Shown here in pieces: positions 25,101-37,400 of a DNA stretch of 64,000 bases (the stretch's first letter is position 1; each line of letters opens with the position of its first letter). Below the pieces are notes generated by a model that made no database searches, was not told the origin of the DNA, and saw only the letters and a program-made list of their open reading frames with translations. The stretch is from Phoronis australis. Lineage: Eukaryota; Phoronida; Phoronidae. The position numbers and the translations under genes are program-made. The stretch is taken from contig NMRA01000199.1 in NCBI GenBank assembly GCA_002633005.1, positions 151,457 to 215,456 on the forward strand, given 5' to 3'.

Positions 25101-28100
25101 ATCTCTGACTTAAAATGTACTTCAGTGTGCTAAGTTATGATTGAAGTACAGTTTATGGGTACAATTTTTATGATATTTCCAACACAAAAAGTGAAATACT
25201 GAAGTAGTGAAATAAACGTGTCAGTCAAATCGATAGCACCAGCTCTCAGCTCTGCCGACATCACCCAAAAGGAGAGCATTGGGAGGTGATGTATTGAGAA
25301 CATGCCACAATTAGAAATATGTGTCTAGCAGGAGCGACCGCCCAGTGTCGGGGCTGCGTTCCATAGAGGCAAGACACTCACGATCCACTATAGGTGAAAA
25401 ATTGTCGTTTATGGGACGGAATCGATGAGTTCTATCCCATAATTCAGAATTCCATTGGCGGCCATAAGGTGCCGAGCGTACCCATAAAACATTCGCTTTT
25501 CACTCTCGTGATTTTGCGTGATCGTGTTTTTGTGAGTGTCTTACATCTATGGAATGAACCCCACGTAGGTTGTCTAGGTTGGTGCGTGAAGTTTTGAGCT
25601 AACCTGTCCATCAGGTAACAATTCTGCAACGTAAACGGACACGAGGAAAAACCAATGTGATTATTTGTTTCGCTTGCAGCGCATGATGATGTCCTCCGAA
25701 CTGGTCCAAAGGGTTACATGATTCTCGGTTTTCTAGTAATGAACTTGCCTTGGGGAACCTACATGTATGAGTTCATATTTACTTGAACAGCGGACTAGTA
25801 CTGTTTTGTTTTTTAGATTTAATCACCTTGTGTCTTTCAACTTTCCCTTTATGATTTTAGACTTGATGAAAGCCTCAGCCGCTGTAGTTAAGGTCTGAAA
25901 TAAGTAGAAACTGCAAACATTAGATTACATCAAAGGACGAGGGAGAGAGAGAAAGATTTGGCACACCTGTTTACCACTACGTTGAATAGTCATACTAGCA
26001 GGCACTGTTGCAACCGCCAATGAAATAACCGTAAAACAGTGTAATTATACTCAATGCATTCGTAATTGTTGTTGTTAATGTAAATAAGTGCATTATTTAA
26101 AAATAGGACAACTTACCGCATTTGCTGAGAAAATGAAATGTTTTTGCTTTTCTTCAGCCAAGTAAAATATCATATTTCCTCTGAAGACAATGTTTACTTT
26201 TCCTTCCTCAATTTTGACGGAAGGTGTGGATGTCGAGTACAAGTCGATAACAACTGTCTTGTTGGGAAACTTTTTACCTATCTGGAATAAAAATCGTATT
26301 TAACTACTTCACCAAAAGTGGGTCTAGGGCTTGCATAATTATGAAATTGATTGAGTTCGAAACTATTAGTTCGACACCCTGATATGCACATCATCGGCAT
26401 TTTGCTGTAATCTCTATCGCCATAGCGTACGCAGTCTTTCCTGTTTGGTAATTTTCGAGCATTAAACCCATGGGCAAACCCAGGGGGGGGGGGGCTCGGG
26501 GGGATCCAATGAGCCCCCCCCATTTTGGCGAATTGGGCAAAAAGGTCCGCGTCAGTGAAACAAAAAGTCCTAGTAAACGAGACAAAAATCCACAAAATCG
26601 GCGCAGATGCACAAATTCATGATTCGCGGGCCTGAACCTATTAACCCCGTTTTTTTTTGTTTTTAATGCTCGTTGATGCTTCTTCCGTAAAAGGTTCGCA
26701 TAACGGAAAATTCGAGCCCCCCTATATTTTCGGCTGGGTGCGCGCATGAAACCAGCTCGTTTTCAGTTCGAAGCGATTACGAAAATATCTAATAGCAAAA
26801 TACCAAATGCTTTGTTAGAAATAAGAATCCATGTATGACTTCAATAACTGAGATTTCTTATAGATATCTCATGCTTTTGTTTAAAAAAACAACCGATATG
26901 TCTGTTGTTGTGAGATCACCACTCCTGTTGTGACATGGGTAACGCAGCACTGAAATATAGCCCCCCCCCCAACCCATTTTCCAAACCACTTAAAAATTGC
27001 TTCCAGCTTACAGGATTTTTTCTCGAAATGCAATGTAGCTCGATGTGTTAGAAATTGCCCAGTTGCACATTACAAGGTCGCTGTGGTCATCGTTGTCGTC
27101 AATTTCAGTACCTTTGCATGATATTTAAATTTCCAATTGTTGTCAGTCACGTGTGTCATACGTAGTCGGCGTGGTCGTCGAGGTCGTGGTCGTCATCGCC
27201 ATCGCTCTACTAACTTACCTCAGGAATAAGTTTGCCGATGCAGTTTTTGCCAGAAACGCACGTGGTGTGCAGAAGATAGGCGTGATCAGATTTCAGCTGT
27301 CAAAAGACAAAGCACATACATGTACGTTATTTTAAAAATACTGAAACGAATGAAACTTACTTAAAGGTCTAAATGTATAGGCCCTACATCGGTGTTGCTA
27401 TAGTGTTCACTGAGAAAGATAGAATCATTTGCAATAATTCTACGCTTGTTCCTTAGAACGCACGGCGAGTTGTTCTAGTGTACAAAATAAAGTTACAAAA
27501 CAAAGCCAGGACAAATGAACAGCAACTTAGAGGACCGGATAGAGTGCTGATAAAAACATAATCGGAGTCTGTCTGGTAAATGTTGTAAGCTTATAGCGCA
27601 GATTCGCCCTTTCGTTATGAATGAGGATTACGCAAATCGATATGAAGAGTTATAATGATACTTTACTCGTTTTTATGAATTTAGGTTATAGACGAATTTA
27701 GGACGTCCGCCATCCCTACGTACGCGACAAAAAAGTCCGTCAGCACTCCGTTTTTTTGAAGCTTACACGAATATTATTCATCCTCAAACTGTAGTTGCCC
27801 CCTTATGGTATCCCGAATCCGTCGGTAAAAATTTTTTTGATGGTCAACTTTAAAAACAAAACATTTTTATATGTTTAAATCTTGAAAAGTTCGCATGGTT
27901 TGAGAGAAATAAGGAAAGTCTTGGGGGCAAAAAAAAAATACTACAAGATTTTTTAAACAAAAATCAAGGAAAGAATAGTCTTACATCTTTGGCGGTCAAA
28001 TTGTATCGAAGAACGCCGTTAGTCTGGGCAGCAAATGCGGCCGAGGTAGCAATGTATTGAGACAGCCAAATCGTCACCATTCTCGATCCCCCAGTGTGTG

Positions 28101-31100
28101 GAAAGGTAGGCGCCTGGAAAGGCACAGGTTGGCGATTCTTCGTGAAGAAACATTCTCCCTGTAAAACAGGCACATGCGCCATTTATAATTAGAGATGTTA
28201 GGGAAGAAAAGAGTGTTTAAAACGAGTTATACCGGAAGTGGGTGATGTGCTGTTGCCGGGATGTTATGTTATAGACCTTTCGATTTGTGACCAACAGCGC
28301 ATTTTAAAATGTGCTACTTTGTCCGAGACTTAAACGTACAGTCTTGTAGACTGAGACGTGCTGGCATTGCGACCAGCGCCCGGTTGAAAAATAAAAATAT
28401 AGGCAGGTGACCACGCAGTTGGACCCATTGCACTAATCGCCTGATTAAGACCAAAGGGTATTCCTCAGCTTGAGTTTCCTCTTGAGTACAGTCTTCTAGT
28501 TCCCCGTTATGTCAGGAAATTAGAAAGGTTATTTGTTGTACCTGCACGTGCCCGGTTGCTTGGATCAGTCCAAACCAAGGACTCGACAAACTTCTCTAAA
28601 CCTTCTGCGTATTTGCATCGTTCTTTACTCACAAATTTTATATTTTCTGTCATTTTTTCTTTATTATAAGCTCCTCTTTGACGAATGGCATTCTCTACCA
28701 ATATATAAAAACTGAGCCCTTATTTCAATTAAATAAGGCAAGGTGCATGAAATATCCCTACTTATTTTCAGTAATATTGAAAATGACTTAGCACTGAAAA
28801 AAAAATACACCAGAACGGACAATCAATGTTTTCAGAAACTCATTGAAAAGCGGGATCGCGCAAGTCTTAGCAAGACGTCACGCATCATAAACCAAGCACG
28901 TGACCACACTGTGACCGCAAGCGTCCGGGGTCGCGGCACGCATTCGAGGCACGAGGCTGGTTGCGTGGAGGTGAGTTCTTCCCGGTTGTGGCCAAAAAGA
29001 CTACCACCAGCACAGTGTACCAGGCAGGTGTCTTCACAGGCTCTATGTGTAAGGTAAATTAACTCCTAGAAATTCAGTAATGAGGTGTAAAAGCTTTTCG
29101 TGACTCAATTGTTTACCTTGTGAAATGACGTCAAGTGTTCCGTATCGAATTCGGGTCTTGTAGTCAATCGGTAGTCCAAGGAGAGAAGGTTCCCAACTTT
29201 TGTATCAACTTGAACAAGAATGAGACAACAATTTTTACAAGGATTAACTGTTACAGGACAATTGGTGACAACGTATTAAAATGAAGAATGTCGGTGGCTA
29301 CTCACGCAAACACGACGCAATATGTGCATTGAGACCAGAAACCATTATCTAGATCTATACACGAGTATGAATAGCTAAAATTTCTTGTCAAGCCAAAACA
29401 GACACGAACCATTTTATGTAGAACAACATCATCAAGCGTATGCAATGCATTTCCAATTATTGTTTTTAACAATAGGAGGAGTTGACAAAAAGTCTACGAA
29501 AGGCTCTAAGACCATCCTGGTAACATGGGGAGGGGCGAGGGAGCGTGGGGTCCGGAGGAATGCTAACTATCCCCAGCAAACACTTGATGACTGATCAAAC
29601 ATTGTAATCCAGTGGCATCCCTTTCCCACAAATTCCCACAAACATTGATTTGGTGCAAACGACTTTCAGCGCTTCCGAAACAAGACAAGTGAATCTCTTC
29701 TACCTTTGAGCTTTCGAAGAGACTTTTCCGCGTTTTCATTCACTGCTTTGGTCGCTGCCTTGCATAACTGAAATATGATAAATTAAGAAGCCGCATACAA
29801 CACTGCAAAGAAAAGGAAGAGATAAAGGAATGGCCGATAAGATTGCAAATAAGAAGTAGTCACAGGTGTTCTGAATTTTCAAAGATTGTTTCGTCCATGG
29901 AATAGCGGGCATCACACTGGTTCTCAAAAATAGGGTACCTTTCAACTGAGCTGATTTCGGACCCCATAAACTAGTTCTCAATATCCGGAATCCCTGTAAG
30001 CGACTCTTAACATGCAGCTATTTACATACGTGCCGCAGCAGAGAAGTACAACAAAACCCGTTGTGATATCCAAATCACCAAAACGCTGCATTGCACTTCT
30101 GAATCAGTGTAATAGCAACACCTTCCCAAGAGCTCACTTCCTTATTAATGTTTCGCTGACGAAGACTATCGACGATTCCGAAGAAAATACTAAAAGGATA
30201 CCAAACCCGGTTTTGGCCTATTAACAGATAATAAAAACAGCTTTGCCATCCTCTTCTCCGAAACAAAATGATGCTCTGTAATCATCGGCAACCATCAACT
30301 GTTAGGAGAAAATTTTGAAAACTCCTTACAGAGCATGCTGAATGGGCAAGCGTGATCTACGCTTTAGGCAGTTTACACGACAACTGCAAGGAAAAGCACC
30401 CACCAAGAACCATAATATCTAATCTGTGGCACAGAGAATTTGAGTTTTTTTTAGTTAAATAGTGCTTTTATCGTTCAAGTAGGGTGCCAATGATGCATTG
30501 ACAGGTGACAGAACTTGACTGGTTGAAATCATCAGAACAAGGGTTTAGTATCCTTCAAAGAAGAGCCGCTAGTTCAAAAAGGTTTAAAAGTGAAATTGCT
30601 TAGAAGTGATGGCCGTGAACTAAGTCTTAGCTCAAAGGTCCTTTAGTCCGAGGAGTGTCCAATAATTGAAACCCATCACATTCTCGCAGCTGTCATCTCC
30701 ACAAACATTTAAGAATGAATCTTTTCTTGGCAGAGACTAAAAGTGATTCTGGGCCTTCTGTAGCGCGTATTTCTTGCGAGTTTGGCGAGATCACGCCTGA
30801 CCAAGCGAGTAGAAAGCGAGCATTTTGCGACATTTGTAATGTCTCATGTCCGTTTATTAAAAAGGCTTCGTTGTATTTCGTTATCCACGAGAACTAAGAT
30901 CCAGTGTGATTTCTGTAAGTTAAGACAGAGTCGGAAATGAGCAAGAGCTATTCTTGAATCAGACTTGTGGTTTCGTCGAGATCAGCCACTCGATCTTTGT
31001 CCTGAGGCCATGGTCTTATATTTGGAGTTGAGCACCAGATAATAGCGTAGACAATAAAAATGTCCGCCATTGAAGTGATCGGTTGGCAGTGCTGGAAAGT

Positions 31101-34100
31101 TGAATTATACGAGAAAGTTCTAAGAAAACACGTCATTTCTGTTCCACAACCAAGGAATTCCCGTCCCAAGTTTCTTGCTAGGGTATTGCGCTCACGGGAC
31201 GGTACCCTGGCTTGTTTTTGAATTTGTGGATACCGAAAAGAACCACGAGAGGCTATTTAGGTCAAGCCGATATCACAGATTTCAAATTGTAACGCAATTC
31301 GTTAGCAGCGGTGAAACTTTCCATTGAAGCATTCAACGAACTCCAATCAGACCATGGATTTACCATGTGTACGAGTACTCGCCTCTTAAAAACAAAATAA
31401 GGGGTTCCACCCCAAAAAGTGAACCACAACAGTGTTTTTCAAAAATGGCGCCGCATCGGGCTTCATTGTTGTACCCAGCAAAAACTCATGAAATAATTAA
31501 ACCTTTGTGATATCCCCTAGACATCCGCAGTCGACGGGAACTTCTTTCTGGTGTCTTCGTGGATATTCAATGAGCAAAGCCAAGTTTTCTTTTGCTTTTT
31601 CTTACCAGTTTGTTAACGCTGTCTTTTAGCAAGTCTTCTATTTTGCCCTTGAATAAGTTGTAGAGCCAGCTGGAAAAGTGGATTAATCATTCGTTGACTC
31701 GTCGAACAAGTCAGAACCATAAAACATTAAATCGGTATTTTCAGATGCAGTGTTAAATATTGACAACTAAACGTAATAACAATAACAATATTTATGGTAA
31801 CTAGGGCAAGAGGGAGGGTCTTGCTGCTAACGTACGCCTTTGACGTCATAAAATTGCCATATAATAAAAATCAATGGTTTTAGAATTGTTTACATCTTTA
31901 AGACATGGACAACCAATAGCAGAAATGTCCCCAATATCCAGAAAAATCACAAAACACAAAGACTTGTGTGACTCGAAGTGTGCTTAGAAAATATCACCAG
32001 TTAACATGCTCTCGGGAGGAGGTCGGGAAATGAGTACGGTTTGTTGTACGCTAGTGGAAATGGCGATAATTGTGAACTGTCCCTTACCTGGTTGACACGG
32101 CGGAACTGACGAAGTCGGTCGAGTGTACATTTTGATTCTTTACCTTAACCAAACCTTATCGATCACTTTTCACAATGTGACATCTTTTTCGCTAACATAT
32201 CTAGGTTTGGTTATCACGCCACTTGTGACCACATCACGTGACTTAATAAATATAAGTCTGAAAAGATTTCTGCCCCAACCCCGCGGGGCATCTATGGAGA
32301 ATCTGGTTTCAAAATTTCTGCAGTTGGTGCACAGTTGCTCTCTTGATTTATTTAAGGAGCCAATTTTCAAGAAACGTTTGCTTCATCGCGGACAATGTCA
32401 ACTCACCTTGCACCGCTGTGAATGTGGATGCTGACCTTTCCGATGTCGGCTTTACAAGATGGCGCCGATATTGTTGGACGCCCGGTTGCAACATCGAGAC
32501 CTACCGAACAAACACGTTTGCACGTTTAATTGAACACGAGAAGAATCTTGCACCTTATAGACGGCTATGGGACTATTATCTTAGGACATTCCGTTCACAC
32601 AATGACAGCACATGATCTGCTCTGCCGGGTGGGCTGTGTCAGTCCTCCAGGTCATTTAATTCGTTCTCCATCGATGACGTTTTCCTGGGTATAAATGTCT
32701 TCGCCGGTTGACTCGGCTGAACTGGCGTAGGGATTCAAGTAGTGCAAATGGCGACGTTGAACATTGCCGACCCTTACAAAATCGAGTAGTGAAACTAAGC
32801 AAGTTTTAAAAGTCTAACTCAACGGTAGTTAGGTCAAGCAGAAATCACGAACTTCAAACTAAAATTAAGTTTGCCGCGTCGAATGCCTCCGTTGAACCAA
32901 TCATCGGGCCAATCTTATTAGGTGTTGGATTGCTAACTCACCGTCATTATAGTCCTAGGTCAAGGGTGATTCTTAATGCAATCATTTGCGTCATTTTGGG
33001 CTACTCACCGAATTGAAACGTGACCGAGAAGCGAAAATCACTGACGTCGACATCGAAGCTACCGCTGTCCGAAATGGGTATGCTAAGGACGAAACATTGA
33101 CATGTGTCAAAATCATAAACTTTTGATTTACGAACTGACGTAATGAAATTGCAAATTTTCCTTTTATAACTGAAGCACCAATGTGATACTTTGCCATTTG
33201 AATACTACTCTTACACATTTCACATGTTAATCAGAGCCTTCTTTATTCAGTAGGATTAGAACAATGATCGGGGCACTGAAACAAACCTTCAGGTATTAGA
33301 AACGCTGCGCTTACAACGAATGGTGTGTCAAAGAGGACTTTGACATCATTATGCTAAAATTTCCAAGAAATCCAGCACTTTTTTAACAAAGAGACCGGTT
33401 AGAACTAAGGTATTAACAAGCTAACCGCAAAAAAATCAGTGACATTTTCTATTCTTTGAATTTAAGACAGTTATCTGTGATTCGTGTCTAACCTCGTACG
33501 TTCAACAACAGAATTTCATACAATAATTTTGTTATATCAGAGTAGGTCGTTTTGACCCTAGCAATTCCCGCTGAAAATTAAAAAAGGAAGTGGGGAGGTC
33601 CTCGGAGGTTGGAATACAAAATGTAGGCCATCTTAGTAGGTCTGAGGTTACTCTAGCATATTGTTGCAGGTATCAATGCGGTGGAAATTTGCACAAATAC
33701 TGTAGGTTTCGTGCCCTTTTCAACGGCAGCTTCACAAATGTTTTCTTGTACACTTTTGTGTGGTTTCCCATAAACTTAAGTTGCAAAACTTACAAAGCAA
33801 TTTTAGCTTTGTAGTGCCAGTCGCCATGCAGACTTCCTGACCCTCCACTTGACTTCCAGGTGGCGCCTTTGCCAGGTGCGAATGTCACTGTTGCTTGGGG
33901 TTTGTTAAAACTCTTTAGCTGGATGCTAAAAGAAAGCACACATTTCGTTTGTTAATTTACCGTTACGAGTACCATTTTGCTACATTTTACACATCGCATG
34001 ACCTGACATCCAGAATGAAGAGTGGTCGCNGCGCGAGCTTCAGTCAGGCTAAGCAGCGGTCTGAAATACGGGGTTCAGCGCATCTTCAAAGTCCAATCAG

Positions 34101-34463
34101 CGCTGGATATTGTATCGGCGATAGCCTGATAAAGCTTTATACGTTTTTGAGACAAAAAAATCAAACGTTCCACGTGCCCCAGTTCTTTTCTTAACTGCAG
34201 ATGTCAAAAGAAATCTAAGCGTTATCTAATTAGACGTTAACGCCCTGTGTTTGCTTTCCACACATGTTGGTTTGCTTACCTGGTTGCACTAACATTTGTC
34301 AAAACGCTAGGGAGCGTGAGGTGCGGCTACAGGCACGTACTTTAATTTCGACGATTCTGTAATTGGGTTATCTTTAATCCAAGTTCTTTACACCTCCGTT
34401 GTGAAGTCCCACCGTAAGGAAGTGGTGGCGCTGGTTCCGGAATGTCCGACTGGCTCAGGTGCA
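22031..34463 (-). CDS. BPI/LBP/CETP-family lipid-/LPS-binding protein (15 exons recovered, about 471 aa; signal-peptide exon not located)
   Basis: Fifteen minus-strand exons join in phase over 12.4 kb, totalling 1418 nt. The N-terminal BPI barrel is represented by SFDVDVSDFRFSV, GRPTISAPSC, WLYNLFKGKIEDLL and LLCKAATKAV. The two cysteines match the family's conserved disulphide pair. The C-terminal barrel starts GECFFTKNRQPVPFQAPTF and runs through IWLSQYIATSAAFAAQTNGV, KKFPNKTVVIDLYSTSTPSV, FSANATLTTAAEAF, MNDFILPKINS and GEKGVPVPSV to LETDVEY. Several exon lengths (64, 64, 92, 68, 64, 77 nt) resemble those I recall for vertebrate BPI/PLTP genes. The family binds lipopolysaccharide or transfers lipids in extracellular fluid; a defence role is likely but not proven here. 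The C-terminus runs about 43 residues past the usual end, with Glu/Lys-rich then amphipathic sequence. Confidence 0.9.
22544..22620 (-). CDS. BPI-like gene exon
   Basis: This exon has 77 nt, phase 1/0, acceptor TCCAG and donor GTAAGT. It encodes IGEKGVPVPSVDNAGFTNTN ITFVS, equivalent to the LQKGFPLPTP segment near the family's C-terminus. Confidence 0.88.
23033..23096 (-). CDS. BPI-like gene exon
   Basis: This exon has 64 nt, phase 0/1, acceptor CTGTAG and donor GTAAGT. It encodes KTSLKLMLSVVMNDFILPK IN, the counterpart of LLQDIMNYIVPILVLPRVN. It was located by requiring the phase 0-to-1 link between its neighbours. Confidence 0.88.
23243..23280. repeat. Hairpin with 10-bp perfect arms, related to the repeat at 24515
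   Basis: GAACACCTCG (23243-23252) and CGAGGTGTTC (23271-23280) are perfect inverted arms around 18 bases. The arm word recurs at the end of the duplicated repeats near 24520 and, mutated, near 56898, suggesting one interspersed family. Confidence 0.65.
23949..24141. repeat. Direct duplication, copy 1 (ends at a single n)
   Basis: About 193 bases starting actatcaacttacagttaag recur almost identically at 24330-24527. The copy ends at the single undetermined base 24142. It lies inside a BPI-gene intron. Confidence 0.9.
24330..24527. repeat. Direct duplication, copy 2
   Basis: This is the second copy of the segment at 23949, with very few differences. A more diverged relative, sharing cacatgcgcagaaa and the aaggtgttt end, lies at 56740-56915. 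Confidence 0.9.
24734..24785 (-). CDS. BPI-like gene exon
   Basis: This exon has 52 nt, phase 2/0, acceptor TTTCAG and donor GTGAGT. It encodes (R)VEIDVLNSTLAQPRKFL. Its upstream intron end is made of a 17-bp tandem repeat. Confidence 0.82.
24786..24860. repeat. 17-bp tandem repeat forming an intron 3' end
   Basis: There are four to five copies of a unit like acaataaccagtaagac. Read on the minus strand they are pyrimidine-rich and abut the acceptor of exon 24734-24785, so they supply its polypyrimidine tract and branch-point-like words. Confidence 0.88.
25827..25894 (-). CDS. BPI-like gene exon
   Basis: This exon has 68 nt, phase 0/2, acceptor TTTCAG and donor GTGATT. It encodes TLTTAAEAFIKSKIIKGKLK DT, the GELKLDR-type strand. 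Confidence 0.88.
26117..26281 (-). CDS. BPI-like gene exon
   Basis: This exon has 55 codons, phase 0, acceptor TCCAG and donor GTAAGT. It encodes IGKKFPNKTVVIDLYSTSTP, then EGKVNIVFRGNMIFYLAEE and HFIFSANA. The KFPN...STP order matches BPI closely. Confidence 0.93.
26391..26750 (-). repeat. Interspersed repeat, copy A (other copy at 42345 on plus strand)
   Basis: The reverse complement of this segment matches 42345-42660 over about 300 bases. Shared words include tcatgcgc.cacccagcc, aaaatata.gggg, cggacctttttgccca and agccccccccc. The order is conserved and divergence is moderate. It lies in a BPI-gene intron. The arginine-rich frame here is repeat read-through. Confidence 0.85.
27219..27296 (-). 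CDS. BPI-like gene exon
   Basis: This exon has 26 codons, phase 0, acceptor GACAG and donor GTAAGT. It encodes LKSDHAYLLHTTC and GKNCIGKLIPE, preceding the KKFPN motif. It has two extra cysteines compared with BPI. Confidence 0.88.
27985..28158 (-). CDS. BPI-like gene exon (start of C-terminal barrel)
   Basis: This exon has 58 codons, phase 0, acceptor TTACAG and donor GTAAGA. It contains GECFFTKNRQPVPFQAPTF, SRMVTIWLSQYIATSAAFA and NGVLRYNLTAKD, the most diagnostic part of the family. Confidence 0.93.
29117..29208 (-). CDS. BPI-like gene exon (linker between barrels)
   Basis: This exon has 92 nt, phase 1/0, acceptor TTCAAG and donor GTAAAC. It encodes VDTKVGNLLSLDYRLTTRPE and ends TSFHK, matching the MTKID...INYGLV...P linker of the family. 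Confidence 0.87.
29704..29767 (-). CDS. BPI-like gene exon with second conserved cysteine
   Basis: This exon has 64 nt, phase 0/1, acceptor TTTCAG and donor GTAGAA. It encodes LCKAATKAVNENAEKSLRKL, the counterpart of the VCEKVTNSV segment. Confidence 0.87.
31606..31669 (-). CDS. BPI-like gene exon
   Basis: This exon has 64 nt, phase 2/0, acceptor CCAG and donor GTAAGA. It encodes (S)WLYNLFKGKIEDLLKDSVN KL, matching the helix after the SKVGWLIQLF position in BPI. Confidence 0.87.
32407..32500 (-). CDS. BPI-like gene exon with first conserved cysteine
   Basis: This exon has 94 nt, phase 1/2, acceptor GTAG and donor GTGAGT. It encodes LDVATGRPTISAPSCKADIG and KVSIHIHSGA. The Cys is expected to pair with the one in exon 29704-29767. 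Confidence 0.86.
33009..33064 (-). CDS. BPI-like gene exon
   Basis: This exon has 56 nt, phase 2/1, acceptor GACAG and donor GTGAGT. It encodes GSFDVDVSDFRFSVTFQF, the counterpart of the SGNFDLSIEGMSI-type strands of BPI. Confidence 0.82.
33794..33925 (-). CDS. BPI-like gene exon
   Basis: This exon has 132 nt, phase 2/2, acceptor TTTTAG and donor GTAAGT. It encodes IQLKSFNKPQATVTFAPG, then ATWKSSGGSGSLHGDWHYK, aligning with the BPI stretch that precedes the ISGKWK-type strand. Confidence 0.78.
34394..34463 (-). CDS. BPI-like gene, first recovered exon (N-terminal barrel start)
   Basis: This exon has 70 nt, phase 1 in and phase 2 out, acceptor TTTCAG and donor GTGTAA. It encodes VHLSQSDIPEPAPPLPYGG, with SDIPEP matching the IPD/IPE position of BPI. 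This is the weakest exon call of the gene. A preceding exon with the signal peptide and the Pro-Gly start of the mature protein should lie upstream and was not found. Confidence 0.6.
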
Positions 34464-37400
34464 CTGAAAGGAGACACCGCACGTAATGTACAGGAAGGAA
34501 TCTTAGAGTAGGCTTTTGCTACGTAGGTTACCGCGCGTTACTTCAAGGGGCTGAGTAAATTGCATCGTTCCTCGAGAATTTATTCGCTATCAAACCAGCT
34601 TTGGCAATATCGTGAGGCTTTGAAACTATTCAAGTCATTCTTATGCACGAACGTAACCTTTATAACATTTGAGCAATGCAATGTTCAATAAACTCTTGAG
34701 TTTGTTTGAGAAAACTTGACAGGTCAAGTACTCGTGAATCACGTGATCAGCACTGGACAATCTCTAGGGTTAATCTCTACGGTTACTCGTTGGAAGAAAG
34801 GCAGGGCCAACTGCGTTTGCAAAATTGCTGTGCCGTACTATGAGTCAGTATAGCGGCATGACGTCGAAATTCCGCCAGTACAGAATGTTAGCCGTATTTA
34901 AACTCGTTTAATCTTTTGAAAAGTGTATTGTCTGGTGAACACACGTCATTGTTAACGTGTGTCAGTGGAATAATTAACGACTTTTTGTATCGAGACGATA
35001 TTGTAGAGTTCTGGAACAATTTCTGCAAAACAAAAAGAATTATACAGTCCTCAGTTGTATTTATATAACATTGCCTTGTTATTTTACGTGAAATATATCT
35101 ACAGATGCCAATCAATGTCTTTAAAATCAGTTGAAAAGTCTGATGACAGTGCTCTCAACGTAACGTTAGTATTTCAGTTCTGCTGCCACACAATCAAGTA
35201 CAGCACTTCCGAACTTTTGTTTGAGTCCTGCTTGAACCAAAGTGTGCCAATAACAATGATGTGCAAAAATAAATATTACTTAAAATTCTTGTCTTGAGTA
35301 GCTAATTAATCACGATTTGGTTGGTAAGTAGAGCCCATCGTTTTTATTTGTCTTTCAAATAAACTTCAAATCACAGGGCAAACAGACGAGATTAACTTAC
35401 TAGTATAACTTCGATAAATTCATTAAATAAACACAGAGGTTAGAAGTGACACTTCGACTGGGTCAAATGTCAACAAAAAGCCTTGCTATCTCCCCAAAAC
35501 TCGGTCATTTCTTGTTACAAGGAGAGAAGTATAAACTGAATTTTGATATTAACGTGTACGCCTAACGTACACTGTACGCCTGTTCATGTATTTGATAAGA
35601 GAATCGTGTGACACCACGGGTGGTATGCACGTAAACGCATCGGTATCGGGTGATTTAGTGAGCTAATGCGTTATTGAATTTGGTACACTCGTACAATGCT
35701 GTCTCAACAATCAAAAACAGGAATAACGTAGCTACGAATAACAGCCACAGTACATATTATAGCGCCATCGGTATCGGCGATAACAATAACAAAATCCTGA
35801 TAATAACAAAAACAGTGATGATGGCTGATAGATTACTGGGCCACTGAAAACGGCGACAACTTTTTTGTTTTTCTAAAACCTCTAACAGGCATTATATCAC
35901 GTGCCCTCTATCGAAGCTTCAGGGACACGCAGTCGGCGTCTCACCTGTTTGTTTATACATGCGTGTGGTAAACTAAAATACAGTCACGTGTCTGTTTGAA
36001 TTTACTTCCTTATTTTGAAACTTGCTAGTTCACTACGCTGTTTTAAAACTGTTTGTTTTCGTATTTCAAAAAGGCTGTAGAAAATGCATAAAGCACAGTT
36101 TTTTCTTTGTTATTATTCTGTAGATTGTCAATTATTCTGAATCTCACAAATTAGTTACTGCTCTAACGTTTGCTTTGATCGACGAACACCAAGTCTGTTA
36201 ATTAATGTTCCAAGTTGCGTATGTGCTGCGTGCAGGGAGTTTCCCTACCTGTGCGACCCTCGAACCTACCTCCATGGGTGCATTTTCAACGCAACAATGT
36301 GCAGCAACTTTAATCAGGCTTTTCGGAGTGTAACCATTTTTGGTCTTCCTTGCTGACACGTAATTCCGTTGCATGTGACCCCGGATTCACGTACTACACG
36401 ATGCCGTGACGAATGAAGACGAGTTGTCAGTAAAATACGAAAGTTTTGAGGTCCGTTGATTTTGTTCATAAAACAGCTCATTCACGAAAAACTGCCTTTT
36501 AGGCTGGCACACGTATATGCACGAAAAAGCGACTGGACGCATTTTTGGCTTGTACATCTTTCCTATATTTCGTGCAACCGCTCAGGGGGCGGATACGGAA
36601 ATTCGCGGTACATGCACTAATAAAGAACTAACACCAGCGCAAAGGTGCTGCCGTTATCGAGCGACACCAATGCGCTATAAAACTACACTTTTAGGTGTCC
36701 GCCCTGTGCACTCATTGGTAGGGCCAACCTTCGTTGCTACTTTACGTTAATTTTACGACGGACGAACCACAAGTAGGAAGAGATTGGAATCGATTAGTTC
36801 CTACCGCGGCTAGTCGAAATCTCGGGTAAATGAGCAAATACAATATCCGCGAAAAACAAGGGTTCACTGGAGGCTACTTGCTGATGGCCCATACTACGTG
36901 TATGTAATGAAGGTAGATTCCACTGTTTTGTTCACTCTAGTACGTGGAAAACATCCCGCAAAATTATTTTATATTAAACTCTTTCAGAAGGGGATTCGGT
37001 GATACTTACAGAATATCGGAGTGAGGAAATGTCACTGAATCGGCTAACTAATTAAGCATGCAATACACCACGATATCAGTTGGGAAAGACTGCATGCACA
37101 TGTAAATAAATTTTCAAAATTTTCTAAATGCTGGAATAGAGTCCGACACCCCAGAAGCTGATACGGCCGAACGATCTCGCATCTGTTAGGGGAGGGGGTT
37201 GGATGAAATTCGTTTACAATCGTTGTGTCGTTTGTAACACTGTGTGTAACCTTGTTTGTAATTTATGAACTTAGCTAGTGAATTACACCATTCAATAGGG
37301 TCTATAACACTTAAATTACAGTTTAAAGCTTCGTAGAATGATCAGAAAGTATTTGTCACAATGGAATTATGTAAAGGCTGCTGAGCTGTGGACATGTGAA

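Noticed and set aside
36262-36355. Minus-strand KNGYTPKSLIKVAAHC, faintly ankyrin-like
   Set aside because: There is only one partial match with an odd insertion, no neighbouring repeats and no supported exon borders.
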